Position numbers and translations under genes: made by a program
Part shown: one piece after another, positions 1-6,548 of the stretch
How positions within the stretch are numbered: the stretch's first letter is position 1
Layout of the letters: the number at the start of each line of letters is the position of its first letter
From: an uncultured Clostridia bacterium
GTDB taxonomy: Bacteria > Bacillota > Clostridia > Oscillospirales > Acutalibacteraceae
Assembly: GCA_937895645.1 (NCBI GenBank)
Contig: CALBKQ010000039.1
Coordinates: 1 to 8,260, forward strand
Direction: 5' to 3'
Length of the DNA stretch: 8,260 bases
Notes under the pieces: generated by a model
The model's input: the letters and a program-made list of their open reading frames with translations, nothing else
The model's database searches: none
Told to the model about the DNA's origin: nothing

Positions 1-6
1 AGGAAA

Positions 7-768
7 ATGGAAAATAGAATTGATAAATTTCAAGAAGAAAGACAAAAGGATTTAATAATCGGCAGAAACGCTGTAACCGAGCTTATAAAGTCAGGTCGTG
101 AGATTGATACGCTTTTTGTTCTGCGTGGAGAAAAGAACGGGTCTGTTGGCAAAATTATTGGTCAATGTCGCGATAAAGGTGCAGTTGTAAAGGAAGTCGA
201 TAAAAAGAAACTGGACTTTATGTGTGGTCACGCTAATCACCAAGGTGTTGTGGCAATTTGTGCTGCACACGACTATTCAACTGTTGAAGAAATTTTACAG
301 GTGGCAGAAGAGCGTGGTGAAGCACCATTTATTGTGGTTTGTGACGGTATTGAAGACCCACACAATTTGGGTGCAATAATCCGTACTGCCGAGGCGGCAG
401 GCGTTCACGGAATTATCATTCCAAAACGCAGAAGTGCGTCACTTAACTATACAGTAGGCAAAACAAGTGCAGGTGCTCTTGAATATATGAAAGTTGCCCG
501 TGTTTCAAACCTTGCATCAACTCTTGATGACCTTAAAGAAAAGGGCTTGTGGGTGTATGGTGCTGATATGGACGGTGAAGATGTTCGTTCGGTCAATCTT
601 GACGGTGCGGCAGTGCTTGTAATCGGTTCAGAGGGTGACGGTATGAGCAGAATAATCCGCGAAAAGTGCGACTTTATTGTTTCACTTAAAATGAAAGGGC
701 AAATAAACTCGTTAAATGCTTCTGTAGCAGGTGGCGTGCTAATGTATGAATTTGCATATAAAAGATAA
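7..768 (+). CDS. rlmB: 23S rRNA (guanosine-2'-O-)-methyltransferase RlmB, TrmH/SpoU family
   Basis: This cytoplasmic enzyme of the SPOUT superfamily transfers a methyl group from SAM to a ribose 2'-OH; in E. coli RlmB the target is G2251 of 23S rRNA. Residues 16-85 form the N-terminal substrate-binding domain (DLIIGRNAV at 15-23, then HQGVVA at 78-83). The C-terminal knotted domain carries all three SpoU motifs: motif 1 DPHNLGAIIRTAEAAGV (117-133, with N120 and R126), motif 2 VIGSEGDGMSR (205-215, with E209) and motif 3 around INSLNASVAGGVLMYE (233-248, with N237 and S239). The 253-residue length is normal for the family. The ATG is only six bases into the window, so any upstream ribosome site or longer in-frame start is invisible; the domain starts so soon after this methionine that the protein is probably complete. 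The next gene begins 39 bases downstream on the same strand. A related 2'-O-methyltransferase such as TrmH is less likely because of the N-terminal domain. Function is confident; the exact nucleotide target is inferred from homology. Confidence 0.93.
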   Translation: MENRIDKFQEERQKDLIIGRNAVTELIKSGREIDTLFVLRGEKNGSVGKIIGQCRDKGAVVKEVDKKKLDFMCGHANHQGVVAICAAHDYSTVEEILQVAEERGEAPFIVVCDGIEDPHNLGAIIRTAEAAGVHGIIIPKRRSASLNYTVGKTSAGALEYMKVARVSNLASTLDDLKEKGLWVYGADMDGEDVRSVNLDGAAVLVIGSEGDGMSRIIREKCDFIVSLKMKGQINSLNASVAGGVLMYEFAYKR

Positions 769-807
769 AAATTAACTAAACTATAATAATTTTCGGGGGA
801 TGTTATT

Positions 808-3540
808 ATGGCAGAAAGAATACCAGATTCGTTAATTGATGAAATTCTTGCGTCAGCAAAGAATTATATGGTTGAAGAAACTGAAGCTGAATACTCAGCC
901 GACAAAATTGACGCTCTTGTAGCAGATGTTGCCAAAACTGAAAAAGAAGAACCTGTTACTACTGAAAAAACAGTTGTTATTCCTAACTTTAGAAAAGAAA
1001 AAAGGGAGTTTTCGCTTAATATAAGTGAGGTCAGCTTTGCAGAGGAAGAATCTAAAGAAGTAACTGAAAAAACAGGTGAAATTGACGTTATTGTAAATGA
1101 CGGCGGTCAGATGGGCCTTGTTTCAGATGGTGTTGAAATCAGTTCAGAAACAGAAGATGTTGTACAAGAAACTGAAGAAAAAGAAGAACTTAAATCTGTA
1201 AGCGGACAGATTTCAATAGAAAAAACAAGAATGTTCAACGAAGTGGATATTCGTGGGGCATATAATCCAAATATTTCTCATAATTTAGGAAATAAGGTTG
1301 CAAGAACAACAACCGGAGAGGCGCAACCTCTCTCAAGTTCTGCCATAGGTGAAGAAAAATACAGAAAACACTTTATGAATAAGCCACAGCAGAATCTGGA
1401 AAAAACACAGGAACACAGAGATTTAATAGCATCATTACCACAAAAAACAATCGAAACCCCCGGTGTTGTGGTAAAGAAAAACAAACAGATTTCAACAAAT
1501 ACTGACGGTATTGAGCCAATGCCGACTATTGTTCCTGCTGAGTATGAGTTAGAGCAGGAAAAAACAAGATTTGACATACCTAAAGCAGAACCTGACGAAG
1601 AAATTTCAGATAATCAGATTATGCTTGATGGTTTTGGTGATGATAACGAGCCTGTGAATATCCAGACAGAAGAACAGGCAGAAGAAGAGCTTCGCGTAAA
1701 GAGACAAGATAAAGTAAAAGAGTTTATGTCGGACGGTGTTCTTTTCAGGCAGGAAGTTGAAGAATCAGCATCTGCACCAAAAAAACGCTTTGACCGTCAA
1801 AAACGTACACTTGCTTGTGAATATTACGGACCAAAAGAAAAAGTTCATGTTGAAGAAGAGTTGCTTAAAGAAAAATCTTCACTTACCGTTAAAACAGTTG
1901 TGCTTTCGATAATCTGTTTTGTTATGGCAATTTTAGCAGGTGTTGCAGGTACAGAAAACGGTAACTTTGAAATTTACGGTAACAACGAATTTGTTTATGT
2001 AGGGATTCAGTTGTTGTTGCTTTTAGTGGCTTGTGGACTTAATTTCCGTAGTTTTACAAACACAGTTCAAAATCTAAAAAATAAAACAGTAGATATTGAT
2101 ACAGTAATTTCTGTTTCGGCACTTGCAGGTGTGCTTCAATGTATTTTCGGCTTTGTATTTACAGATAGTGTTGAGTCAGTTGCTCGTCTTTTGTCAGGTG
2201 CAGTGCTTGTTCCTATGATTATGAAAACCGTAGGTGAACTTATCCGTTGTAAAAATGATATTAACAACTTCGAAATAGTGTCCGACGAAGAATTTGAATG
2301 TTTCAGTGTTCAGAATATTCCTGACGAAGACACTGCAAATGAAATTGCCCGTGGCCTTATGCTTGGCGACCCTGATATTAAGTACTCTGCAAAAATTGAT
2401 TTTCCTGCAAGATTTGTTGAACTTTCACGCTCTGCAGAAGTTACAGGACCACTTTTCAAAATTGCTGTTCCAGTAATCTGTCTTGTTGCAGTAGTTATAG
2501 GCCTTATTTATGGTGTTGTTGCAAAGAACTTCTTTGCAGGGGTAAGCACTTTTACAAGTATTATTCTTATGGGACTTCCCGTTGCCGCAAGTCTTATTTC
2601 AGCAGTTAACATCAGTATTGCAAACAAAAAACTTAACGCAGAGGGAACTGCAATCAATGGTTACAGTGCAGTTGAAGATGCAGTAAACTCAAATGGTGTT
2701 ATGATTGATGCTTGTGACGCTTTTGTAAGTGGTGGTTGTAATATTGAGGGTATTAAACTTTATCACAAAATGCGTATTGACGAGGCAATCCTTTATACTG
2801 CATCTGTAATTATTGCGTCAGGTGGCGTTCTTGCAGATGTGTTTGAGGGTGTAATAATCGGGAAAAAAGAACTTCTTTTCCCTGTTGAGTCACTTTCTTA
2901 TGAAGAAAAACTTGGCTGTTCTTGTTGGATTCACAACCATAGAGTTTTAGTAGGTAACCGTGAACTTTTAGTTCATCACAATGTTGAAACACCTGATAAA
3001 GAACTTGAAGAAAAATATAAATCAAATGGTAAAAATGTAATTTATCTTGCTATTGAGGGCAAGATTTCTGCAATGTTTGTTGTAGTGTATAAAGCTAACG
3101 AAGAAACTGCAAGATATATGCGTGAACTTGAAAAAGATGGTCTTACAATCTTCTTCAGAACATCTGATGCAAATATTACAGAAAGCTTTATTGAGCGTGA
3201 GTTCGGGCTTCCATCAAATGTTGTTAAAATTATCAATCCTGTTGCAGGTGAAATGTTTACAAAAGTGAAAAATAATGAAATTGACCGTTCAGATGCAAAA
3301 ATTATTCACGATGGTAAAGTTCAGACAATGCTTTCTGCACTTCATAGCGCTTTTGCTATCAGTTCTTATGTAACTGTATCAAGAACAGTCCAGTTAGTTG
3401 CGTCATTTATAGGTGTTGTTATTGTATCACTTCTTGCATTCCTTTCAGGACTTGCACAAATCGGTGTATGGCAGATTATTATATATCAGGCAGTCTGGGC
3501 TGTAGTTCTTTCTGTTTTACCTAGTTTCAGAAAAATATAA
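808..3540 (+). CDS. Degenerate P1B-type ATPase-like membrane protein with long acidic N-terminus (putative pseudo-ATPase)
   Basis: Start: ATG with GGGGGA at 795-800, seven bases upstream. Seen: residues 1-355 are rich in E, K, D, S and T and lack hydrophobic segments, so they are probably disordered and cytoplasmic. Likely membrane segments lie at about 360-381, 394-413, 431-452, 456-475, 551-572, 578-602, 862-883 and 886-906. A short soluble loop (478-548) and a large soluble part (605-850) sit between them. This 4 + 2 + 2 plan matches P1B metal ATPases, as do VLVGNREL (713-720) and the GTAINGYSAVEDA-like lead into the phosphorylation site. The catalytic signatures are altered: the CPC position reads GLPV (589-592), DKTGT reads DACDA (634-638, Asp kept), the SEHP region reads SGGVLA (671-676), TGDN reads TSDAN (785-789), the actuator loop is short without TGE, and GDGxND is absent. 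Known: those motifs are required for ATP-driven transport. Inferred: it is not a pump but a scaffold, sensor or regulator. It lies between rlmB and an mgtC-family gene with no gap to the latter. There is no frameshift, so it is not a decayed gene. The fold assignment is my own motif reading and the function is unknown. Confidence 0.72.
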   Translation: MAERIPDSLIDEILASAKNYMVEETEAEYSADKIDALVADVAKTEKEEPVTTEKTVVIPNFRKEKREFSLNISEVSFAEEESKEVTEKTGEIDVIVNDGGQMGLVSDGVEISSETEDVVQETEEKEELKSVSGQISIEKTRMFNEVDIRGAYNPNISHNLGNKVARTTTGEAQPLSSSAIGEEKYRKHFMNKPQQNLEKTQEHRDLIASLPQKTIETPGVVVKKNKQISTNTDGIEPMPTIVPAEYELEQEKTRFDIPKAEPDEEISDNQIMLDGFGDDNEPVNIQTEEQAEEELRVKRQDKVKEFMSDGVLFRQEVEESASAPKKRFDRQKRTLACEYYGPKEKVHVEEELLKEKSSLTVKTVVLSIICFVMAILAGVAGTENGNFEIYGNNEFVYVGIQLLLLLVACGLNFRSFTNTVQNLKNKTVDIDTVISVSALAGVLQCIFGFVFTDSVESVARLLSGAVLVPMIMKTVGELIRCKNDINNFEIVSDEEFECFSVQNIPDEDTANEIARGLMLGDPDIKYSAKIDFPARFVELSRSAEVTGPLFKIAVPVICLVAVVIGLIYGVVAKNFFAGVSTFTSIILMGLPVAASLISAVNISIANKKLNAEGTAINGYSAVEDAVNSNGVMIDACDAFVSGGCNIEGIKLYHKMRIDEAILYTASVIIASGGVLADVFEGVIIGKKELLFPVESLSYEEKLGCSCWIHNHRVLVGNRELLVHHNVETPDKELEEKYKSNGKNVIYLAIEGKISAMFVVVYKANEETARYMRELEKDGLTIFFRTSDANITESFIEREFGLPSNVVKIINPVAGEMFTKVKNNEIDRSDAKIIHDGKVQTMLSALHSAFAISSYVTVSRTVQLVASFIGVVIVSLLAFLSGLAQIGVWQIIIYQAVWAVVLSVLPSFRKI

Positions 3541-3542
3541 TT

Positions 3543-3550
3543 GGAGATGA
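3543..3550 (+). promoter_or_regulatory. Ribosome binding site that decides the MgtC-family start
   Basis: GGAGATGA closely resembles the GGAGGTGA complement of the 16S 3' end. It begins three bases after the stop codon of the preceding gene. The TTG at 3556 lies five bases after this block and nine after the GGAG core, which is good spacing. The ATG inside the block (3547) touches GGAG directly, and the TTG at 3541 has no upstream site, so both are less likely starts. Confidence 0.6.
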
Positions 3551-3555
3551 GTCAA

Positions 3556-4290
3556 TTGGCAGAGTTTTGGGAATCTGTAAAAGAAATTGCATTATGGATA
3601 TGGAGTTTTGACCAAATCCGTTTTCTTGTTGATGCTTTTGTGAAAATCGGATTTGCCGCACTTTTTAGTGGATTTATAGGCTATGAGCGTGAACATTCAC
3701 ATCGTCCTGCAGGTTTTCGTACACATATTCTTGTGTCAGTAGGTTCGGCCCTTGTAATGCTTACATCTGTTTATATTGCAAAAGAGCAGGGGCTTACAAC
3801 TGATGTTACACGAATGAGCGCACAGGTTTTAAGTGGTATCGGTTTCTTGGGTGCAGGTACTATTCTTCGTGAGGGATTTTCAGTTAAAGGTCTTACAACA
3901 GCCGCATCTCTATGGGCGGTTGCTTGTATCGGTATTGCAGTAGGCTCAGGATTTTATGCAGGTGCATTTGTTGCAACTTTTGTAATTTACTTAACACTTA
4001 ACTCTCTTAAAAGATTTATTGTGCGTGGCTCTGCAGGAAAACTTCTCTTTATTGAGATAAAAGATGTGGGAACACAGATTCCACTTATTACAAAAACAAT
4101 CAAACAATGCGGTGGCACAATTCATTCAATGGAAGTTGTTTACACCGAAACAAAAGATTTGAAATTCAAGCGTCGTAAAGATACATCTGTAATCAAAGTG
4201 CTTGTATTCCCAAAAAATGATGATGCGTTAGCCCTTATGCTTACAACAGTTCGTAGTATGGAAGACGTAGAGGACGTTTATGTTGACTAA
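3556..4290 (+). CDS. MgtC/SapB family inner-membrane protein with C-terminal ACT-like domain
   Basis: MgtC-family proteins are small integral membrane proteins linked to magnesium limitation, acid and membrane-potential homeostasis. Salmonella MgtC acts on F1Fo ATP synthase, but the biochemical role of most bacterial homologues is unproven. From the TTG start the protein has 244 residues. It shows family signatures GFIGYERE (39-46), the R-x-AGFRTH stretch continuing to VSVGSALVML (50-69), QVLSGIGFLGAGTI (90-103) and GLTTAASLWAVACIGIAVG (112-130). Hydrophobic segments lie at about 26-44, 56-75, 88-104, 113-131 and 133-152. A soluble tail (158-244) with alternating beta/alpha character fits the ACT-like domain of longer members. 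The start is chosen from the GGAGATGA at 3543-3550; in-frame alternatives are ATG 3547 and TTG 3541, adding three or five residues. The upstream membrane-protein stop ends at 3540 and trmN6 begins inside this gene's last codons, so translation is probably coupled on both sides. The family is confident; a magnesium-specific role is not shown by the sequence. Confidence 0.88.
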   Translation: MAEFWESVKEIALWIWSFDQIRFLVDAFVKIGFAALFSGFIGYEREHSHRPAGFRTHILVSVGSALVMLTSVYIAKEQGLTTDVTRMSAQVLSGIGFLGAGTILREGFSVKGLTTAASLWAVACIGIAVGSGFYAGAFVATFVIYLTLNSLKRFIVRGSAGKLLFIEIKDVGTQIPLITKTIKQCGGTIHSMEVVYTETKDLKFKRRKDTSVIKVLVFPKNDDALALMLTTVRSMEDVEDVYVD

Positions 4291-5029
4291 TAACATTTCT
4301 CTTTTAGAATATGAACATATTGAAGATTTAGGCGAGGGCGTAGGCGTTGTTGTGTCAAAACAACACACATTCGGCACAGACGCTATGTTACTTGCAAACT
4401 TTGCAAATCCTCGTCCAACAGACAATGCTTGTGATTTTGGCACAGGTTGTGGCATTATTCCTTTTTTGTGGTTTCGCGATAAAAAGTGTAGCGAGATTTC
4501 AGCCATAGAAATACAAGAAAATGCCTGTAATCAAGTTGAGCGTTCAATTATACTCAACAATACAGAAATAATAAAAATATATAACAGAAATTTGAAGAAT
4601 ATTGACGATTTCAAAGCAGGTAGTTTTGATGTTGTCACAATGAATCCGCCTTACAAAATCGAAAATGGTGGAATAAAAAATGAAGACGAAAGTTCAACTA
4701 TTGCCCGTCACGAAACTTTTTGCAATATGGAAGATATTGCAAAAAGTGCGTCAAGACTTCTACGTTTTGGTGGTAAACTTTGCATTTGTCACCGTCCCGA
4801 AAGAGTTTTTGATGCCATGACTTCAATGCGTAACAATGGCATTGAGCCTAAAAGACTTCGTTTTGTATCAAAAAAAGGCGACACTCAACCTTGGCTTGTG
4901 CTTATTGAAGGTAAGCGCGGTGCTAAAAATGGCTTGAAAGTTGAAGCACCACTTATAGCTTATAATGAAGACGGTAGTTTAAGTGAAGAAATGCGCAGAA
5001 TTACCGAAAAATACAGAAAGGAGAACTAA
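4280..5029 (+). CDS. trmN6: tRNA1(Val) (adenine37-N6)-methyltransferase-like enzyme (TrmN6/YfiC/YabB family)
   Basis: This is a SAM-dependent class I methyltransferase of the amino-N6-adenine type. The E. coli relative TrmN6 (YfiC) methylates A37 of tRNA1(Val). The 249-residue protein has the family entry motif KQHTFGTDAMLLANF (27-41), SAM-binding motif I CDFGTGCGIIPF (51-62), an acidic motif II position in AIEIQENAC (75-83) and the N6-adenine catalytic motif NPPY (122-125), followed by ARHETF (142-147), also typical of the family. The ATG overlaps the last 11 bases of the MgtC-family gene; AGAGGA at 4269-4274, five bases upstream, supports it. One base separates its stop from the rsmI start. 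A trmN6-like gene close to rsmI is a familiar Bacillota arrangement (B. subtilis yabB and yabC, with yazA between them; yazA is absent here). The enzyme family is confident; the exact tRNA target is by homology only. Confidence 0.88.
   Translation: MLTNNISLLEYEHIEDLGEGVGVVVSKQHTFGTDAMLLANFANPRPTDNACDFGTGCGIIPFLWFRDKKCSEISAIEIQENACNQVERSIILNNTEIIKIYNRNLKNIDDFKAGSFDVVTMNPPYKIENGGIKNEDESSTIARHETFCNMEDIAKSASRLLRFGGKLCICHRPERVFDAMTSMRNNGIEPKRLRFVSKKGDTQPWLVLIEGKRGAKNGLKVEAPLIAYNEDGSLSEEMRRITEKYRKEN
5017..5023 (+). promoter_or_regulatory. Ribosome binding site that decides the rsmI start
   Basis: AAAGGAG lies inside the last codons of trmN6, seven bases before ATG 5031. It supports starting RsmI at MIGKLYVVGTPIGNL and not at the in-frame ATG 4983, which would add 16 charged residues and lacks a comparable site. 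Confidence 0.8.
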
Positions 5030-5030
5030 A

Positions 5031-5855
5031 ATGATAGGTAAACTTTATGTGGTAGGCACTCCAATAGGCAACTTATCAGATTTTTCTCCAAGAGCGAAAG
5101 AAACTCTTACAGCTGTTGATTTTATAGCTGCAGAAGATACACGAGTTACACAGAAATTACTTAACTTTTTTGATATAAAAAAACCACTTGTAAGTTATTA
5201 TGAACATAACCGCCGTGAACGTGGGGAACTCATTATTTCACGAATCTTAAATGGTGAAACCTGTGCAATAGTAACTGACGCAGGTATGCCCTGCATATCT
5301 GACCCGGGACAAGATTTGGTTTATCTTTGCCATAAAAATAGTATCCCTGTTGAGTCTGTGCCGGGACCAACTGCATTTGCAACTGCACTTGCAATCAGTG
5401 GAATGGAAAGTGGTCGTTTTACTTTTGAAGGTTTTTTAAGTACAAACAAACCAAGCCGTAAAGAACATTTAGAAGAACTAAAAAATGAAACTCGCACAAT
5501 GATTTTTTACGAAGCACCTCATAAATTAAAGGCAACACTTAAAGATATGTACTCATATTTCGGTGACCGTGAAATCACAATCGTGAAAGAACTTACAAAA
5601 ATTCACGAAACTGTTATGAGGACAAGCCTTAAAGGTGCAGTAGATTATTTTGAAGTTGAAAATCCAAGAGGGGAATATGTTCTTATTCTTGCAGGTGCAG
5701 AAAAACAGAAAGAAAAACAGCCCGTTACTTTAGAACAGGCTGTAGAAATAGCAAAAGATTTAGTCAGTAAAGGCGTCAGCGTAAACGAGGCCTCAAAAAC
5801 CGTTGCCGCTGATACGGGTATAAAGAAGAGCCTTATTTACAAGGAGCTGCTTTAA
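5031..5855 (+). CDS. rsmI: 16S rRNA (cytidine1402-2'-O)-methyltransferase RsmI
   Basis: RsmI methylates the ribose of C1402 in the decoding centre of 16S rRNA, using SAM, in the assembled 30S subunit. The 274-residue protein shows the tetrapyrrole-methylase-like fold signatures of the family: LYVVGTPIGNLSDFSPRA (5-22), AAEDTRVTQKLL (33-44), SYYEHNRRE (55-63), the glycine-rich AIVTDAGMPCISDPG (79-93), VPGPTAFATALAISG (110-124), FEGFL (132-136) and FYEAPHKL (159-166). A C-terminal helical region (235-274, with VNEASKTVAADTGIKKSLIY) is the small helix-turn-helix-like tail common in RsmI. The start is ATG 5031, with AAAGGAG seven bases upstream and one base after the trmN6 stop. Its stop overlaps the stop of the opposing regulator gene in a shared TTAA at 5852-5855. 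All key motifs are intact and the length is normal. Confidence 0.96.
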   Translation: MIGKLYVVGTPIGNLSDFSPRAKETLTAVDFIAAEDTRVTQKLLNFFDIKKPLVSYYEHNRRERGELIISRILNGETCAIVTDAGMPCISDPGQDLVYLCHKNSIPVESVPGPTAFATALAISGMESGRFTFEGFLSTNKPSRKEHLEELKNETRTMIFYEAPHKLKATLKDMYSYFGDREITIVKELTKIHETVMRTSLKGAVDYFEVENPRGEYVLILAGAEKQKEKQPVTLEQAVEIAKDLVSKGVSVNEASKTVAADTGIKKSLIYKELL

Positions 5856-6469
5856 TCTTTAGTAGAATACTTATACATTCTTGCAATTTCTTTTTCAATA
5901 AGTCTTGTTGCTTCATTTATAATGGTTTCCATAGATTTTGGCAACTGTTCACTTCGTTTTGGTTTGTTATCACCCTCAAAAACAAGTGAATCAATAATAT
6001 GGTCAATCATATTTGTTGTAATAAACGGTGCTAATTCTTTTTTAGCGTTTTCGTGACCGGGAATAGCACCTTTAAGCAAGGCAGAAAGATAAACTTTATA
6101 AATTGTCAGTATATAAATGCTTCTGATTTTTGATGAGTGGTTTCTACCGTAAACGCCAAGACGCTCTTGCATATAAACAGATGAACGGAAAACCGTACTC
6201 ATTCTCACTTCACTGTCCTGTGGGATTTCGTCCGGGACAAAAAGTGCGTCAGACATCATTTTGTTATCAGTAAGGCCTAAAAGATAGTCGGTACTCACAT
6301 CATAAAAGGTGGAGGCACGACATAAAAAGTCAAGCCCACACTCGCGAATTCCCTTTTCATAGTGTGAAAGCAAGGCCTGTGAAACGCCAAGATATTGTGA
6401 TGCCTCTTTTTGACTTAAATTTTTTTCTTTTCTTAAACTTACTAAACGGGTTGAAACAGATGTACTCAT
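5852..6469 (-). CDS. XRE/Cro-C1 family helix-turn-helix transcriptional regulator
   Basis: This is a DNA-binding regulator of 205 residues. Residues 8-66 form a standard XRE helix-turn-helix domain: RLVSLRKEKNLSQKEASQYLG (8-28) with Q20 at the usual turn, the recognition helix region VSQALLSHYEKG (29-40) and the closing motif DVSTDYLLGL (57-66). The remaining 140 residues match no domain I recognise; they include a helical stretch (about 112-133) and a charged C-terminal helix (about 178-200), probably for dimerisation or ligand sensing. On the minus strand GGTGAT (6478-6473) precedes the ATG by three bases and pairs with the downstream part of the anti-SD. It is convergent with rsmI and divergent from the phosphatase gene. 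Two inverted repeats in its promoter suggest autoregulation, and possibly control of the divergent gene. The target genes and signal cannot be read from the sequence. Confidence 0.85.
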   Translation of the reverse strand: MSTSVSTRLVSLRKEKNLSQKEASQYLGVSQALLSHYEKGIRECGLDFLCRASTFYDVSTDYLLGLTDNKMMSDALFVPDEIPQDSEVRMSTVFRSSVYMQERLGVYGRNHSSKIRSIYILTIYKVYLSALLKGAIPGHENAKKELAPFITTNMIDHIIDSLVFEGDNKPKRSEQLPKSMETIINEATRLIEKEIARMYKYSTKD

Positions 6470-6470
6470 T

Positions 6471-6499
6471 TTATCACCATGCTATACTCAAAGTATAAA
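6471..6499 (+). promoter_or_regulatory. Possible promoter of the histidine phosphatase gene
   Basis: TTATCA (6471-6476) and TATAAA (6494-6499) are separated by 17 bases, a moderate sigma-A match. An alternative is the extended -10 TGCTATACT at 6480-6488, with only a poor -35. Either would place the 15-base palindrome at 6483-6497 on the promoter. Some promoter is expected here, because the upstream neighbour is transcribed the other way, but this exact choice is weak. Confidence 0.3.
6483..6497. repeat. Perfect palindrome TATACT-3-AGTATA, candidate operator of the XRE regulator
   Basis: Six-base perfect arms (6483-6488 and 6492-6497) flank a three-base centre. The repeat covers the likely transcription start (about 6494) of the regulator gene and overlaps both candidate promoters of the divergent gene. 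Short palindromes of this size at the regulator's own promoter are typical XRE binding sites. The operator role is inferred from position; in AT-rich DNA a chance palindrome is possible. Confidence 0.5.
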
Positions 6500-6500
6500 A

Positions 6501-6529
6501 ATTATACACTAAATTAAACAATTTGTATA
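6501..6529 (-). promoter_or_regulatory. Probable sigma-A promoter of the XRE regulator gene
   Basis: Read on the minus strand, TATACA (6529-6524, four of six matches to TTGACA) is followed after 17 bases by a perfect TATAAT (6506-6501). Transcription would start near 6494 and give a leader of about 25 bases. The -35 box overlaps the left arm of the longer inverted repeat (6520-6548). Confidence 0.5.
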
Positions 6530-6548
6530 TTGTGCGAAATTACAAATT
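6520..6548. repeat. Inverted repeat AATTTGTA / TACAAATT with 13-base spacer
   Basis: Two perfect eight-base arms (6520-6527 and 6541-6548) have centres 21 bases apart, two helical turns, which suits a protein dimer or two half-sites on one DNA face. The left arm overlaps the -35 of the regulator promoter. The right arm lies just before the phosphatase ribosome site (AGGAG, 6552-6556). Its sequence differs from the 6483-6497 palindrome, so it could bind a different protein or form an RNA hairpin in the phosphatase leader. Confidence 0.45.

Noticed and set aside
769..807. TATAAT at 782-787 as a separate promoter for the ATPase-like gene
   Set aside because: No acceptable -35 sits 16-18 bases upstream, and AT-rich gaps yield such hexamers by chance; read-through from rlmB is the simpler reading.
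1278..1577. Minus-strand open frame of 99 codons inside the ATPase-like gene
   Set aside because: It lies entirely antisense to a clear coding region, has no recognisable domain and no convincing ribosome site.
808..3540. Annotating the 910-residue protein as a working copper or heavy-metal P-type ATPase
   Set aside because: The phosphorylation motif, CPC, TGE, nucleotide-binding and GDGxND motifs are all altered or absent, so an active pump is not supported despite the shared layout.
808..3540. Treating the 910-residue gene as a decayed pseudogene
   Set aside because: The frame is uninterrupted, has a good ribosome site, and keeps hydrophobic segments and codon use like its neighbours; the losses look selective and not random.
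4228..4506. Minus-strand open frame of 92 codons across the mgtC-trmN6 junction
   Set aside because: It is antisense to two well-supported genes and its translation resembles no family I recognise.
4983..5030. Starting RsmI at the upstream in-frame ATG 4983
   Set aside because: It would add 16 charged residues not expected in RsmI, overlap trmN6 by 47 bases and lack a ribosome site; ATG 5031 has AAAGGAG at ideal spacing.
5820..5870. An intrinsic terminator between rsmI and the XRE regulator
   Set aside because: Only a four-base CCTT/AAGG stem was found there and no T-tract follows on either strand.
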